In this document: positions 15,445 to 22,409 of the stretch, one piece after another
Layout: each line of letters opens with the position of its first letter
Position numbering within the stretch: the stretch's first letter is position 1
Assembly (NCBI GenBank): GCA_938023735.1
Contig: CALJDK010000032.1
Coordinates: 1-36,396, forward strand
Direction: 5' to 3'
Source: an uncultured Acidimicrobiales bacterium
Lineage (GTDB): Bacteria; Actinomycetota; Acidimicrobiia; Acidimicrobiales; SHLQ01
Length of the DNA: 36,396 nt
Made by a program: the position numbers and the translations under genes
The notes under the pieces: model-generated
Told to the model about the DNA's origin: nothing
Seen by the model: the letters and a program-made list of their open reading frames with translations, nothing else
The model's database searches: none

Positions 15445-15872
15445 ACGTCGTTTTTCCGTAACGGCCGTTGACGCAGCGGCGCTTCGGTTTCTTCGAGCGG
15501 AATCATCAGGATGTCCATTGCGGCCCATAGGGTCTTGGACACGGGGAAGAAGATGGTCGGCACCACGATCGAAACCACCACGGTCGAGCCGAGAATCCAG
15601 GGCAATGAGAAGTCGGGCGCAGTCACGGCAAACCCAATAATCATGCTCAGGACGATGGCGATAGCCGTGACGGAGGTGTTTACCCCGATCGCGCCGATGA
15701 ACTGGCCTTCCTTGCGCGCAAACACAAAGCCACACTGCGGGCAGCTCGGTTTTTGACGAAACCAGCCGTCGAAAACGTTCCATTCGCCACACACCGGGCA
15801 ACGGCGGGTTAGGCCGCGTCTGATGATGCGCCCGAAACCGATCTCGCTCGTGCTGTTTGAGGTTTCGGCCAC
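15441..15872 (-). CDS. DUF983 family zinc-ribbon membrane protein
   Basis: A 143-residue protein with an N-terminal zinc ribbon (C25-P-V-C28 and C44-P-Q-C47) followed by two membrane helices (about 58-77 and 83-101) and a short tail. This layout is that of DUF983 proteins, which are often encoded near cytochrome oxidase genes; a role in oxidase maturation is therefore possible but unproven. The start is a GTG at 15872, six bases after TACGAT on the same strand, so the transcript is probably leaderless. Its stop overlaps the ctaG stop on the other strand by three bases of shared sequence. Confidence 0.88.
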   Translation of the reverse strand: MAETSNSTSEIGFGRIIRRGLTRRCPVCGEWNVFDGWFRQKPSCPQCGFVFARKEGQFIGAIGVNTSVTAIAIVLSMIIGFAVTAPDFSLPWILGSTVVVSIVVPTIFFPVSKTLWAAMDILMIPLEETEAPLRQRPLRKNDV

Positions 15873-15878
15873 CGCTCA

Positions 15879-15884
15879 ATCGTA
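15879..15884 (-). promoter_or_regulatory. -10 box for leaderless DUF983 transcript
   Basis: On the minus strand TACGAT is followed by six bases and the GTG at 15872, with no Shine-Dalgarno sequence. No convincing -35 is seen. The rest of the 217-nt gap to serS holds no gene. Confidence 0.5.
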
Positions 15885-16077
15885 GGCGTTGACAATCGGC
15901 AAACGTCTCGGAACCGCAGGTGACTAGAGATTTCCCGAAAACGGCTGGGATGGGCCCGTTGACCTGGTGAACGTCAATGGTCGAAACGCCGACGGCGAAC
16001 GAATCAAGCGGGTTCGAGCGAGGGAACTTCCACGGTCGACCGACGAGAACTAGGCCGTCAACACGAACCGTGCCGAG

Positions 16078-16083
16078 TACCCT
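16078..16083 (+). promoter_or_regulatory. -10 box for leaderless serS transcript
   Basis: TACCCT is followed by six bases and the GTG start of serS at 16090. The absence of a Shine-Dalgarno sequence and the exact spacing suggest that transcription starts at or next to the start codon. I see no T-box-like leader. Confidence 0.5.
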
Positions 16084-16089
16084 TGCGGT

Positions 16090-17343
16090 GTGATTGATGT
16101 ACGTGCACTTAAGGACGACCCGGCGTATCGAGCAGGAGCAGAGGCCAAGGGCGTCTCGGCCGATCTGCTCGACGAATTGTTGGCCGCCGACGACACCCGG
16201 CGGGGTCTCCAGACCGAGGTCGAGGAGATGCGGGCCACGGCCAACGCCTCGGCCAAAGAGATCGGCAAGGCTGCCCCCGACGAGCGCGAAGCGAAGATAG
16301 CCGCAGCGTCGGAGCTGAAGGCCGAACTCGGCGCCAAAGAAGCCGTCTATAGCGAGGCTTCGGCGAAGGTCGATGAGCTTATCCTTCAGGTACCCAACCC
16401 GGCGCACGAGTCGGTCCCAACCGGCGATGAAGAGGCTTTTGAGGTTGTCGAAGTCGTTGGCGGTACGCCCGACGCGCCGCCGCTCGATCACGCGGCGTTT
16501 GGCGAGGCCATGGGCTGGACCGACAACGAGCTTGGCGCAGCAGTAAGTGGAAGCCGGTTCGCCTACCTGAAGGGCGCTGCAGTGCTCCTTGAGCTGGCGC
16601 TGGTGCAGTGGACCATGCAGAAACTGGTGGCCCGCGGCTTCACCCCGGTCATTCCGCCGGTGCTGGTTCGCGAAGAGATGATGGTCGATGCCGGGTTCTT
16701 CCCCACCGACCGCAATCAGGTGTACGAGGTCAACGAAGACGAACTCTTTCTTGTGGGCACCAGCGAGGTTCCACTGGCCGGAATGCACCGAGGCGACCGT
16801 CTCGACGCGGCCGAGCTACCGCTGCGCTACGCCGGATTCTCCAGCTGCTTCCGCCGCGAAGCGGGCACCTACGGCAAAGACACCCGCGGGATCTTTCGGG
16901 TGCACCAGTTCGACAAGGTCGAAATGTTCATCTGGAGCTCGCCCGAGAAGAGCTGGGAAGAGCACGAGATGCTCCGCACTATCGAGCAGGAGATCATCAA
17001 CGACCTCGGCCTTCCGCACCGAGTCATCAACGTGGCGTCCGGCGATCTTGGTAACGCTGCCGCCAAGAAGTACGACTGCGAAGTGTGGTTGCCAAGCGAG
17101 GGCCGCTATCGCGAGCTCACGTCGTGCTCCAACTACACCGACTACTCGGCGCGCCGGCTCAAGACCCGCGCCAAAGGCGATGACGGCACCGAACTGGTAC
17201 ACACCCTCAACGGAACCGCCTGTGCAGTCGGCCGGACGCTTTTGTTCTTGTTCGAGCACTGGCAACAGCCCGACGGCTCCTTTGTGGTACCCGAAGTGCT
17301 GCGTCCGTTCTGTGGGCTCGACACCATCGCACCGCTCGCATGA
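16090..17343 (+). CDS. serS: Seryl-tRNA synthetase
   Basis: A class II aminoacyl-tRNA synthetase charging tRNA-Ser (and tRNA-Sec where present). The 417-residue protein starts with the family-typical MIDVRALKDDP. A helical coiled-coil arm (about 25-100) follows, for the long variable arm of tRNA-Ser. The serine-binding TSEVPL loop is at 224-229, class II motif 2 is at about 250-280 (SSCFRREAGTYGKDTRGIFR) and motif 3 is NGTACAVGRTL near 376. Length and motifs are complete. The start is GTG 16090; its stop overlaps the next ATG by four bases. Confidence 0.98.
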   Translation: MIDVRALKDDPAYRAGAEAKGVSADLLDELLAADDTRRGLQTEVEEMRATANASAKEIGKAAPDEREAKIAAASELKAELGAKEAVYSEASAKVDELILQVPNPAHESVPTGDEEAFEVVEVVGGTPDAPPLDHAAFGEAMGWTDNELGAAVSGSRFAYLKGAAVLLELALVQWTMQKLVARGFTPVIPPVLVREEMMVDAGFFPTDRNQVYEVNEDELFLVGTSEVPLAGMHRGDRLDAAELPLRYAGFSSCFRREAGTYGKDTRGIFRVHQFDKVEMFIWSSPEKSWEEHEMLRTIEQEIINDLGLPHRVINVASGDLGNAAAKKYDCEVWLPSEGRYRELTSCSNYTDYSARRLKTRAKGDDGTELVHTLNGTACAVGRTLLFLFEHWQQPDGSFVVPEVLRPFCGLDTIAPLA

Positions 17344-17984
17344 TCACCCACCTCGACCCGCACCCGAGTGCCGCCGACCCGCCTACGTTTGCCGGCGAGG
17401 ACAACCCGATGCGCATCGTTACCCGCAGTGCAGCGGCAGGGGAGTGGACCGAGAAGTCAGCCGACGATGTCGCTGCCTTATTCGACTCGATGGCACCGGA
17501 TTGGACCGCTGCTCGGTCCGATGACCGCTACGAGCCACTAGCTGACGCAATCGAACGAAGTCATTTGGCGTCGGCTCCCAAGAATGTGCGGGTCCTCGAG
17601 CTTGGGTCGGGCACCGGCTTAGGAACAAAGGTCATCCGCCGGTTCTACGACCAGGCGATTGCGATGGACCTCTCGCTCGAGATGCTTCGCCATGCGCCCA
17701 GCGAGTTGGCTCCCCAAACCAACACCGACGCCAGCAACCTGCCTCTCCCTGACGCATCGGTCGACTTGGTCGTGATGGTCAACATGATCCTGTTCCCCAA
17801 CGAAATCGACCGAGTACTCGTCCCCAATGGCGCCGTGCTGTGGGTCAACACGCTGGCCGAACAAACCCCGATCCACCTCTCGGCTGACGATGTCGACCAG
17901 GCGCTGCCGGGAGAGTGGACCGGTGTCGCAAGTCGTTACGGCACCGGAACGTGGTCGGTTCACCGCCGCCGCTCGGCTTCCTAG
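17340..17984 (+). CDS. Class I SAM-dependent methyltransferase
   Basis: A 214-residue protein with the Rossmann-type SAM site VRVLELGSGTGLGTKVI (motif I, about 83-99), an acidic end of strand 2 (AIAMDLSLEMLRHA), a motif II-like LPLPDASVDLVVMVN and an LVPNGAVLWVN segment. These place it among small-molecule methyltransferases of the UbiE/Methyltransf_11 type; the substrate is unknown. It is translationally coupled to serS (ATGA overlap) and 7 nt ahead of the amidohydrolase gene. A later ATG at 17409 (M24) could also be the start. Confidence 0.85.
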   Translation: MITHLDPHPSAADPPTFAGEDNPMRIVTRSAAAGEWTEKSADDVAALFDSMAPDWTAARSDDRYEPLADAIERSHLASAPKNVRVLELGSGTGLGTKVIRRFYDQAIAMDLSLEMLRHAPSELAPQTNTDASNLPLPDASVDLVVMVNMILFPNEIDRVLVPNGAVLWVNTLAEQTPIHLSADDVDQALPGEWTGVASRYGTGTWSVHRRRSAS

Positions 17985-17991
17985 CGCTGGG

Positions 17992-19608
17992 ATGAGCGAT
18001 TCGAAGGTTCGGCTCTTTACCGGTGGCCCGATTCGAACCGTCGAACCCTTCGGCGTGGTTGAAGCCGTGTTGATCGCTGGCGACCGAATCGTCGCCACCG
18101 GGTCACGAAGCGACTGCGAGGCGGCAGCCGTCGACACGCCCGAGCTCGTCGACTTGGATGGCGCCACCATGCTTCCTGGGTTCGTCGATGCCCACACCCA
18201 TCCGCTCATGCTGGGTCAATGTGCTTCCTGGGCCGATCTCACGGGCGCAGCAAGTGTCGACGAGGTCGTGAAGATCCTGCGTGAGCACGCCGAGACATTG
18301 CCGGCCGACGGTCCGATACGCGGCTTCGGCTACGACCACCATCGGCTCGGCACCGACGATGCACAACCAACGGCGGCCGACCTCGACCGGGTGTCCCGGG
18401 ATCGACCTGTTGAGATGATGCACGCGAGCGGACACGGCTATGTGGTCAACTCGACCTCGCTTCGTGACGCCGGTATCAGCGCCTCGACCCAAACACCTGA
18501 AGGCGGAAGACTCGACCGACTCGCCGACGGCACCCCAAACGGCGTGGTGTTCGACGCAGCGTGCGATCTCCTTACTGGCCCCGGCGGCGTGAAGATCACC
18601 AATCACGGTCCCAATCTTCACCTGCCCGAAACCCCCGAGGTGCTCGACGGCATGCTCGACTTGGGTCAAAGGATGCTTACCGAAGCCGGCATCACCTCGG
18701 TCGGCGATTGCCAGGTGACCGAGCGAGAGATGACCAATTGGCTCCGCGCTCGCGACGCCGGTCGGCTTAACCTTCGAGTCTCGATGATGATTTTGTCGAG
18801 CCACCTGCATCTACTGGAAGACTTGGGCATCGGTTCGGTGCTGGGCGATGACGATCTGTCGATCGCTGGCGTGAAGCTGTATACCGACGGCGCGCTTACC
18901 GCCGGAATGGCCTACGTGCCCTGCGGTTGTTCGGTCAACCATCGCCCCGGCACCGTGTATCACGACGCCGAGGAATTCACCGATCTGTTGGTCCGGGCGC
19001 ATCGGATGGGTTTGCAGACCTGCACCCACTCGCAAGGGCCGATTCCGATTGGCATGGTCATCGACGCTATCGCCGAGGCGCAGCGCCTGCATCCACGCAC
19101 CGACGTGCGGCATCGCATCGAACACTGTGGCTTCCCGACCGACGAACACATCGAACGCATTGCCGAGCTTGGGATTGTGCCGGTCCCGCAACCAACCCAT
19201 GTGTTTCAGTACGGCGAGGGAGCTCGTCGTGACTACGGCGAGATTGCCGAGCGGATGTATCCGAGTGGCCTGTTCGACAAGGCCGGAATTCCGGTGGTGT
19301 TGTCGTCGGACGTGCCGGTTTCAATGCCCAATGTCTTCTTGGCCATGTGGGCGGCCGTTACCCGCAAGACGTCGAACGGGTCGACCCTTGGTCCCGATTG
19401 CTCCATCGACCGCCAGACGGCCTTACGCGGCTACACCATCGAGGGTGCTCGAGCGATGCATCGGTCAAATGTGGTGGGGTCAATAGCTCCCGGCAAGTAC
19501 GCCGACTTCGCCGTGGTAACCGGCGATCCAATCACCTGCGACCTCGACGGCATGCCCGACCTAAAGGTCCTCCAAACCTGGCGCAGCGGAAATCCCCTCC
19601 AGCCCTAA
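17992..19608 (+). CDS. YtcJ-like amidohydrolase (amidohydrolase family 3)
   Basis: A 538-residue metal-dependent hydrolase. Family features in order: an N-terminal beta-sandwich strand (LFTGGPIRTVE), PGFVDAHTHPL with the metal-binding H68-x-H70, GVKLYTDGAL (lysine of the metal centre), TCTHSQG, RHRIEHCGFP and VVLSSDVPV, then a C-terminal IAPGKYADFAVV strand. YtcJ-type enzymes hydrolyse amides, formamides or related bonds; the substrate is not predictable. The ATG at 17992 lies 7 nt after the methyltransferase stop. The frame is open further upstream, but that part overlaps the methyltransferase. An Arg/Gly-spaced repeat array begins 12 nt after the stop. Confidence 0.9.
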   Translation: MSDSKVRLFTGGPIRTVEPFGVVEAVLIAGDRIVATGSRSDCEAAAVDTPELVDLDGATMLPGFVDAHTHPLMLGQCASWADLTGAASVDEVVKILREHAETLPADGPIRGFGYDHHRLGTDDAQPTAADLDRVSRDRPVEMMHASGHGYVVNSTSLRDAGISASTQTPEGGRLDRLADGTPNGVVFDAACDLLTGPGGVKITNHGPNLHLPETPEVLDGMLDLGQRMLTEAGITSVGDCQVTEREMTNWLRARDAGRLNLRVSMMILSSHLHLLEDLGIGSVLGDDDLSIAGVKLYTDGALTAGMAYVPCGCSVNHRPGTVYHDAEEFTDLLVRAHRMGLQTCTHSQGPIPIGMVIDAIAEAQRLHPRTDVRHRIEHCGFPTDEHIERIAELGIVPVPQPTHVFQYGEGARRDYGEIAERMYPSGLFDKAGIPVVLSSDVPVSMPNVFLAMWAAVTRKTSNGSTLGPDCSIDRQTALRGYTIEGARAMHRSNVVGSIAPGKYADFAVVTGDPITCDLDGMPDLKVLQTWRSGNPLQP

Positions 19609-19620
19609 CTAACGCCCAGT

Positions 19621-19692
19621 GTCAGACGAAGGGTCAGACCAGGGGTCAGACGAAGTGTCAGACGAGGTGTCAGACCAAGGGTCAGACTAAAT
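19621..19692 (+). repeat. Six 12-bp tandem units with GTCAGAC core
   Basis: Units begin at 19621, 19633, 19645, 19657, 19669 and 19681, each with the dyad-symmetric core GTC-A-GAC followed by five variable bases (mostly NANGG/T). The period is exactly 12 bp throughout. It starts 12 nt after the amidohydrolase stop. Confidence 0.9.
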
Positions 19693-19733
19693 AACGCTGT
19701 GCGTGGTGCGGTGAGCGCGTACGTGCGCAAGAA

Positions 19734-19760
19734 CGGCTTCGTAGCAACGAAGCGAAGCCG
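19734..19760 (+). repeat. Nested inverted repeat between the GTCAGAC arrays
   Basis: CGGCTTCG (19734-19741) pairs with CGAAGCCG (19753-19760). Alternatively CTTCGT (19737-19742) pairs with ACGAAG (19747-19752) around AGCA. The two structures exclude each other in part. No T-run follows, so it is not an obvious terminator. Confidence 0.6.
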
Positions 19761-19765
19761 GTGGG

Positions 19766-19801
19766 GTCAGACGAGGTGTCAGACGAGGGGTCAGACGACA
19801 G
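19766..19801 (+). repeat. Three further 12-bp GTCAGAC units
   Basis: Units begin at 19766, 19778 and 19790 with the same 12-bp period and GTCAGAC core as the array 74 bp upstream; all three are followed by GA. Together the two arrays hold nine copies. Confidence 0.88.
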
Positions 19802-19964
19802 GAAGCAGCGACACCAGTGTCGCGCTTGCGGGAGAAGTTGGGAGTCGTGCCGGAGCGCCAGCGGAGGCCGAGATGTGGGCTGTGCCCGGTAGCGAAGCGT
19901 GAAGAGAGCGAGCTAGCGAGCGAACGACCAAACAAGTCAGCGAGCGAACGACCGATAAAACTAC

Positions 19965-19992
19965 AAAGGCCGGCCCTTTCGGGCCGGCCTTT
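19965..19992 (+). terminator. Strong bidirectional intrinsic terminator
   Basis: AAAGGCCGGCCC (19965-19976) and GGGCCGGCCTTT (19981-19992) form a perfect 12-bp stem with a TTTC loop. The A/T ends provide a short U-tract on either strand, so it can stop transcripts from the amidohydrolase side and from flp. Confidence 0.85.
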
Positions 19993-19995
19993 GCT

Positions 19996-20019
19996 ATAAA
20001 ACCTTTCGCTAAGAGCGAA
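19996..20019 (-). terminator. Terminator of the flp pilin gene
   Basis: On the minus strand TTCGCT, loop CTT and AGCGAA (20019-20005) form a 6-bp stem followed by AGGTTTTAT. It begins five bases after the flp stop. Confidence 0.6.
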
Positions 20020-20023
20020 TGGC

Positions 20024-20212
20024 TTAGTTGTCGATCCTCGATCCGATTTCGGAGAAGTTCTTTGCGGCGCTCTTACCGAGCAGGGTTACTGCTGCGATAC
20101 ATACGACGGCGATAAGGGCAACGAGGAGGGCGTACTCGACGAGCGAGGCGCCACGTTCGGTCTTGGTGTGAGCCTTGAGCCAGGTTGCGAGGAAGTTGTA
20201 CTGAGTCATCAT
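20024..20212 (-). CDS. Flp/Fap-type IVb pilin
   Basis: A 62-residue prepilin. The leader ends KTERG21 and the mature part begins ASLVEYALL, so cleavage after Gly21 leaves Glu at +5 and Tyr at +6, the Flp hallmark. A single hydrophobic helix (about 27-45) is followed by a short GKSAAKNFSEIGSRI tail. Flp subunits are normally assembled by the Tad secretion system, but no Tad gene lies within this window. The ATG at 20212 is chosen because GGGAG stands ten bases before it; a longer frame to 20275 would read through the hairpins of the leader. It is followed by its own terminator. Confidence 0.93.
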   Translation of the reverse strand: MMTQYNFLATWLKAHTKTERGASLVEYALLVALIAVVCIAAVTLLGKSAAKNFSEIGSRIDN

Positions 20213-20345
20213 TTTTGGTTTGCTCCCTAGGAGGGTTTCGCCTCCGGAGTTTCGGAGGGGTTGCTGTGTGTCCAACTAGGTATCGAACGACAGACGCGAT
20301 TTCTGTATGGTCGGTCTGGCCTATTTGCATAGGTCGTTGAACAGA
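20213..20345 (-). promoter_or_regulatory. Hairpin-rich leader of the flp gene
   Basis: Reading on the minus strand toward flp there are four consecutive inverted repeats: CCTAT/ATAGG closing a GCAA (GNRA) tetraloop (20333-20320), ACAGA/TCTGT around a 7-nt loop (about 20306-20290), CCTCCG/CGGAGG around a 6-nt loop (20258-20241), and CTCC/GGAG, whose 3' arm overlaps the GGGAG ribosome binding site. This looks like a structured leader that could control translation. I could not match it to a known riboswitch class. Confidence 0.45.
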
Positions 20346-20379
20346 TTCTCCTAAATAGCGATCAAAGCCCTTAGGGCGG

Positions 20380-21009
20380 CTACCGGAGCATTAGGGAACC
20401 ATTCGGTGTCGACAGTGAGGCCCGAATGGAAGCGACTGGCCGTTCCAACAGCGGAACCGCCAAGCCAATGGCCCGGTACGCGGCGCCGGTATCGTCGGTG
20501 TTTGGGTGGTGAACCAGCAGGTCGTTGACCAGCAACCCTTGGGGAGTCGTCTCCGAAGGGTTCTGCGTGTCACCCCAGTCGATGAGGAACGGTACGGCGC
20601 CATCAAACTCGGCAACAGGAAAGGTGAGTTGCCACTCCAAACGGGTCCCATCGGGTTGCAGACGGCTCATCGCTAGTGGATCGCCCGGGTCCCACCCCTT
20701 CTCGCGGGCCGAGCGGATCACCGAGTCGATCGTGCCGCCTTTGTCGGGCCGAACTGCGAAGGTCACCAATGTGGGGGTCGAGACGTCGCTCACCCCAAAT
20801 GGTCGAGGTTGCGGTGGTTCTGGTTGGTCGGGGTCGGGGGCAATGAGTTCGAGGTACGAGTCGCCCAGCGATACCAACGCGTTGTGTGTTCCCCGTCCCT
20901 CGTGCGCTCCACCGATGACCGGCCGAACCCCAGATTCCTTCTCGAACCAATCGATGCTCTCGGCAAGGTTTGGTACCGCAAGAACAAGATGATCAAGAAC
21001 AACACTCAC
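20380..21009 (-). CDS. VOC/glyoxalase-like domain protein
   Basis: A 209-residue soluble protein starting SVVLDHLVLAVPNLAESIDWF, the typical first strand and helix of a vicinal-oxygen-chelate fold, with His7 in a metal-ligand-like position and YLELIAPDPDQ (about 51-61) ending the first module. The second module contains PTLVTFAVRP and ends near the C-terminus. It resembles the glyoxalase-like Pfam group of unknown substrate. The GTG start at 21009 overlaps the crcB stop by four bases, so it forms the third gene of the fluoride-channel operon. The reading frame is open for another 400 nt upstream, but that part is antisense-like to crcB and is rejected. Confidence 0.85.
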   Translation of the reverse strand: MSVVLDHLVLAVPNLAESIDWFEKESGVRPVIGGAHEGRGTHNALVSLGDSYLELIAPDPDQPEPPQPRPFGVSDVSTPTLVTFAVRPDKGGTIDSVIRSAREKGWDPGDPLAMSRLQPDGTRLEWQLTFPVAEFDGAVPFLIDWGDTQNPSETTPQGLLVNDLLVHHPNTDDTGAAYRAIGLAVPLLERPVASIRASLSTPNGSLMLR

Positions 21010-21353
21010 AGGAGGTTCCTTTCGCTGAGTTCGAGACCCAAGTAGGCGGCGGTGATTCCGCCGGCAAACGACACCACCACCAGCAGCAGTGCACCCATGG
21101 GGTTTGCTTGTTTGGTCGAGGTTTCTTCGAGTTCGTTCACCCAGTGGCCGACGAAGGAAGAATACGTTGTGAGCGAACCAATGGCGCCAACGCCGATGAC
21201 GGTAAGCGAGGGGCCGGTCCATTGGCTGATGAGTCCGAGGACGAAGGATCCGACCACATTGAGTGCAGCTGTCCGCCATGCAGTTGTACCGAGCGACCCC
21301 CGGAGACCCGCTCCGCAACCAGCCGCGAGAACGAATGCGGCGGCGGTGATCAT
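21006..21353 (-). CDS. crcB: Fluoride channel FluC/CrcB, second subunit
   Basis: A 115-residue protein with four membrane helices. Fluc hallmarks: GCGAGLRGSLG, the pore asparagine in NVVGSFVLGL, and GAIGSLTTYSSF, the central break that binds Na+. In the conserved TTFSTF segment the first Phe is Tyr here and the second is kept. It is coupled by ATGA overlaps to both the partner crcB upstream and the VOC gene downstream. Fluc pairs like this form dual-topology heterodimers that export F-. Confidence 0.92.
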   Translation of the reverse strand: MITAAAFVLAAGCGAGLRGSLGTTAWRTAALNVVGSFVLGLISQWTGPSLTVIGVGAIGSLTTYSSFVGHWVNELEETSTKQANPMGALLLVVVSFAGGITAAYLGLELSERNLL

Positions 21354-21721
21354 CGGGGGTCACCGATCGTTGTCGACGCGGCGAGTCGGCCGACGCCAAA
21401 TGCTGCGAGTCCAAGTGCGGCTGAAGCGATCAGATACGCCCAGCTCACAACGGCTTTCTCGGTACGAAGAAGAGTCGCGATCTCGACCGACATCGTTGCG
21501 AAGGTAGTCAAACCACCGCAGAATCCGGTGCCGACCAGCGCCGCAAGCTCGGGCCGAGGTCGTGCTCGCAGCACCCAACCCAACACGCCACAGCCAACGA
21601 GATTTACCAGAAGCGTCATCCACGGGAACGATCCATCGGGGGCGATGGTGCCGACCGCCCAGCGGACGCTTGCCCCCATCGCACCACCGGTGGCGACGAG
21701 AAGCAGTTGGCGATTGTTCAC
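21350..21721 (-). CDS. crcB: Fluoride channel FluC/CrcB, first subunit
   Basis: A 123-residue protein with four membrane helices. It has GGAMGASVRWAVG at the N-terminus, the pore Asn in NLVGCGVLGW, and GTGFCGGLTTFATM. Here the first Phe of TTFSTF is kept and the second is Met, the reverse of its partner. The GTG at 21721 follows TAGCCT by seven bases and has no Shine-Dalgarno sequence, so it is probably leaderless. I looked for a fluoride riboswitch upstream and saw none. Confidence 0.93.
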   Translation of the reverse strand: MNNRQLLLVATGGAMGASVRWAVGTIAPDGSFPWMTLLVNLVGCGVLGWVLRARPRPELAALVGTGFCGGLTTFATMSVEIATLLRTEKAVVSWAYLIASAALGLAAFGVGRLAASTTIGDPR

Positions 21722-21728
21722 CCCGTCG

Positions 21729-21734
21729 AGGCTA
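21729..21734 (-). promoter_or_regulatory. -10 box for leaderless crcB operon transcript
   Basis: On the minus strand TAGCCT precedes the GTG at 21721 by seven bases. No clear -35 hexamer is visible. The 88-nt gap to the divergent phosphatase gene otherwise holds nothing I can name. Confidence 0.42.
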
Positions 21735-21809
21735 GTTGGTTGCTGATCAAGGCTGGCGCTGGCGGTGTGGCCGACGCTTGGTCATTCAGCGATTAACGTG
21801 TGCGGTTCA

Positions 21810-22403
21810 ATGAAGTTGTTGCTGGTCCGTCACGGACAATCTGAATGGAATGCTCAAGGCCGATGGCAAGGGCAAGCCGATCCTCCCCTCACCGAACTCG
21901 GTCGTCGACAGGCGCGCCTTGCTGCGCAGACCCTTGGCACCTTCGACGCCATTGTTGCCTCGCCCCTTCTTCGGGCGAGCGAAACCGCAGCGATCATCTC
22001 GGCGCAGATGGGTGTTGGACCGGTCGTGACCGTCGAGGGGCTGAAGGAACGCAGCGCCGGCGAATGGTCGGGTCTTACCCGTTCCGAAATTGAAGAGCAG
22101 TACCCCAACTACCTTGCCGAAGGGAAGCGCCCGCCCGGTTACGAACTCGACCCCGAACTCAGCGACCGGGTGCACGCGGCGCTCAATGAGGTCGAGGACA
22201 ACATTGGCGGCGACATCGCGCTCGTCGTTTGCCACGGTGGGGTCATCTACTTGCTCGAGGAAGAGCTTGGTGAATCGTGGGAGCGGCTTGGCAACCTCGG
22301 CGCTCGCTGGTTCGATATCCACAACGGACGCCTGCGCCTGGGAGAGCGAGCCACCCTCATCGACGAAACCCTGCTGACCCAGCAGGGCAAAGACATTGTC
22401 TAG
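21810..22403 (+). CDS. Histidine phosphatase family protein (phosphoglycerate-mutase-like)
   Basis: A 197-residue protein opening MKLLLVRHGQSEWNAQGRWQ, with the phospho-accepting His in RHG, followed by DPPLTELGRRQARLAA, VASPLLRASETAAII and, in the C-terminal half, ALVVCHGGVIYLL with the second catalytic His. This is the branch 1 histidine phosphatase pattern; possible substrates range from sugar phosphates to cobalamin intermediates and cannot be told apart here. The ATG at 21810 places the RHG motif at residues 7-9, as usual. TAACGT (21794-21799) ten bases upstream may be its -10 box. It is convergent with the YgjP-type gene, 6 nt apart. Confidence 0.93.
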   Translation: MKLLLVRHGQSEWNAQGRWQGQADPPLTELGRRQARLAAQTLGTFDAIVASPLLRASETAAIISAQMGVGPVVTVEGLKERSAGEWSGLTRSEIEEQYPNYLAEGKRPPGYELDPELSDRVHAALNEVEDNIGGDIALVVCHGGVIYLLEEELGESWERLGNLGARWFDIHNGRLRLGERATLIDETLLTQQGKDIV

Positions 22404-22409
22404 GGAAGA

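Larger units (their letters stand above)
19609..20023 (+). other. Non-coding, repeat-rich intergenic region
   Basis: This 415-nt gap carries no credible gene. It holds two arrays of 12-bp units containing GTCAGAC (19621-19692, 19766-19801), a nested hairpin between them, an exact 15-bp direct repeat AGCGAGCGAACGACC (19915-19929 and 19939-19953), a perfect 12-bp stem terminator and the flp terminator. Open frames across it translate into repetitive Gln-Thr-Arg/Lys strings and look spurious. Confidence 0.8.

Noticed and set aside
17827-17991. Upstream extension of the amidohydrolase
   Set aside because: It lies in the methyltransferase coding region and lacks homology; the ATG at 17992 gives the normal family start.
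19621-19801. CRISPR array
   Set aside because: Units are 12 bp with 5 variable bases, far too short for repeats and spacers, and no cas gene is nearby.
20213-20345. Calling the flp leader a c-di-GMP (GEMM) riboswitch
   Set aside because: Short stretches look similar, but the GEMM core and its tetraloop-receptor arrangement could not be aligned; reported only as a structured leader.
21010-21414. Upstream extension of the VOC protein
   Set aside because: It reads across the crcB genes in another frame with no VOC-like sequence; the GTG at 21009 fits the operon overlap.
21722-21809. Fluoride (crcB) riboswitch upstream of the crcB pair
   Set aside because: I looked for the conserved pseudoknot elements and saw none; the transcript also seems leaderless.
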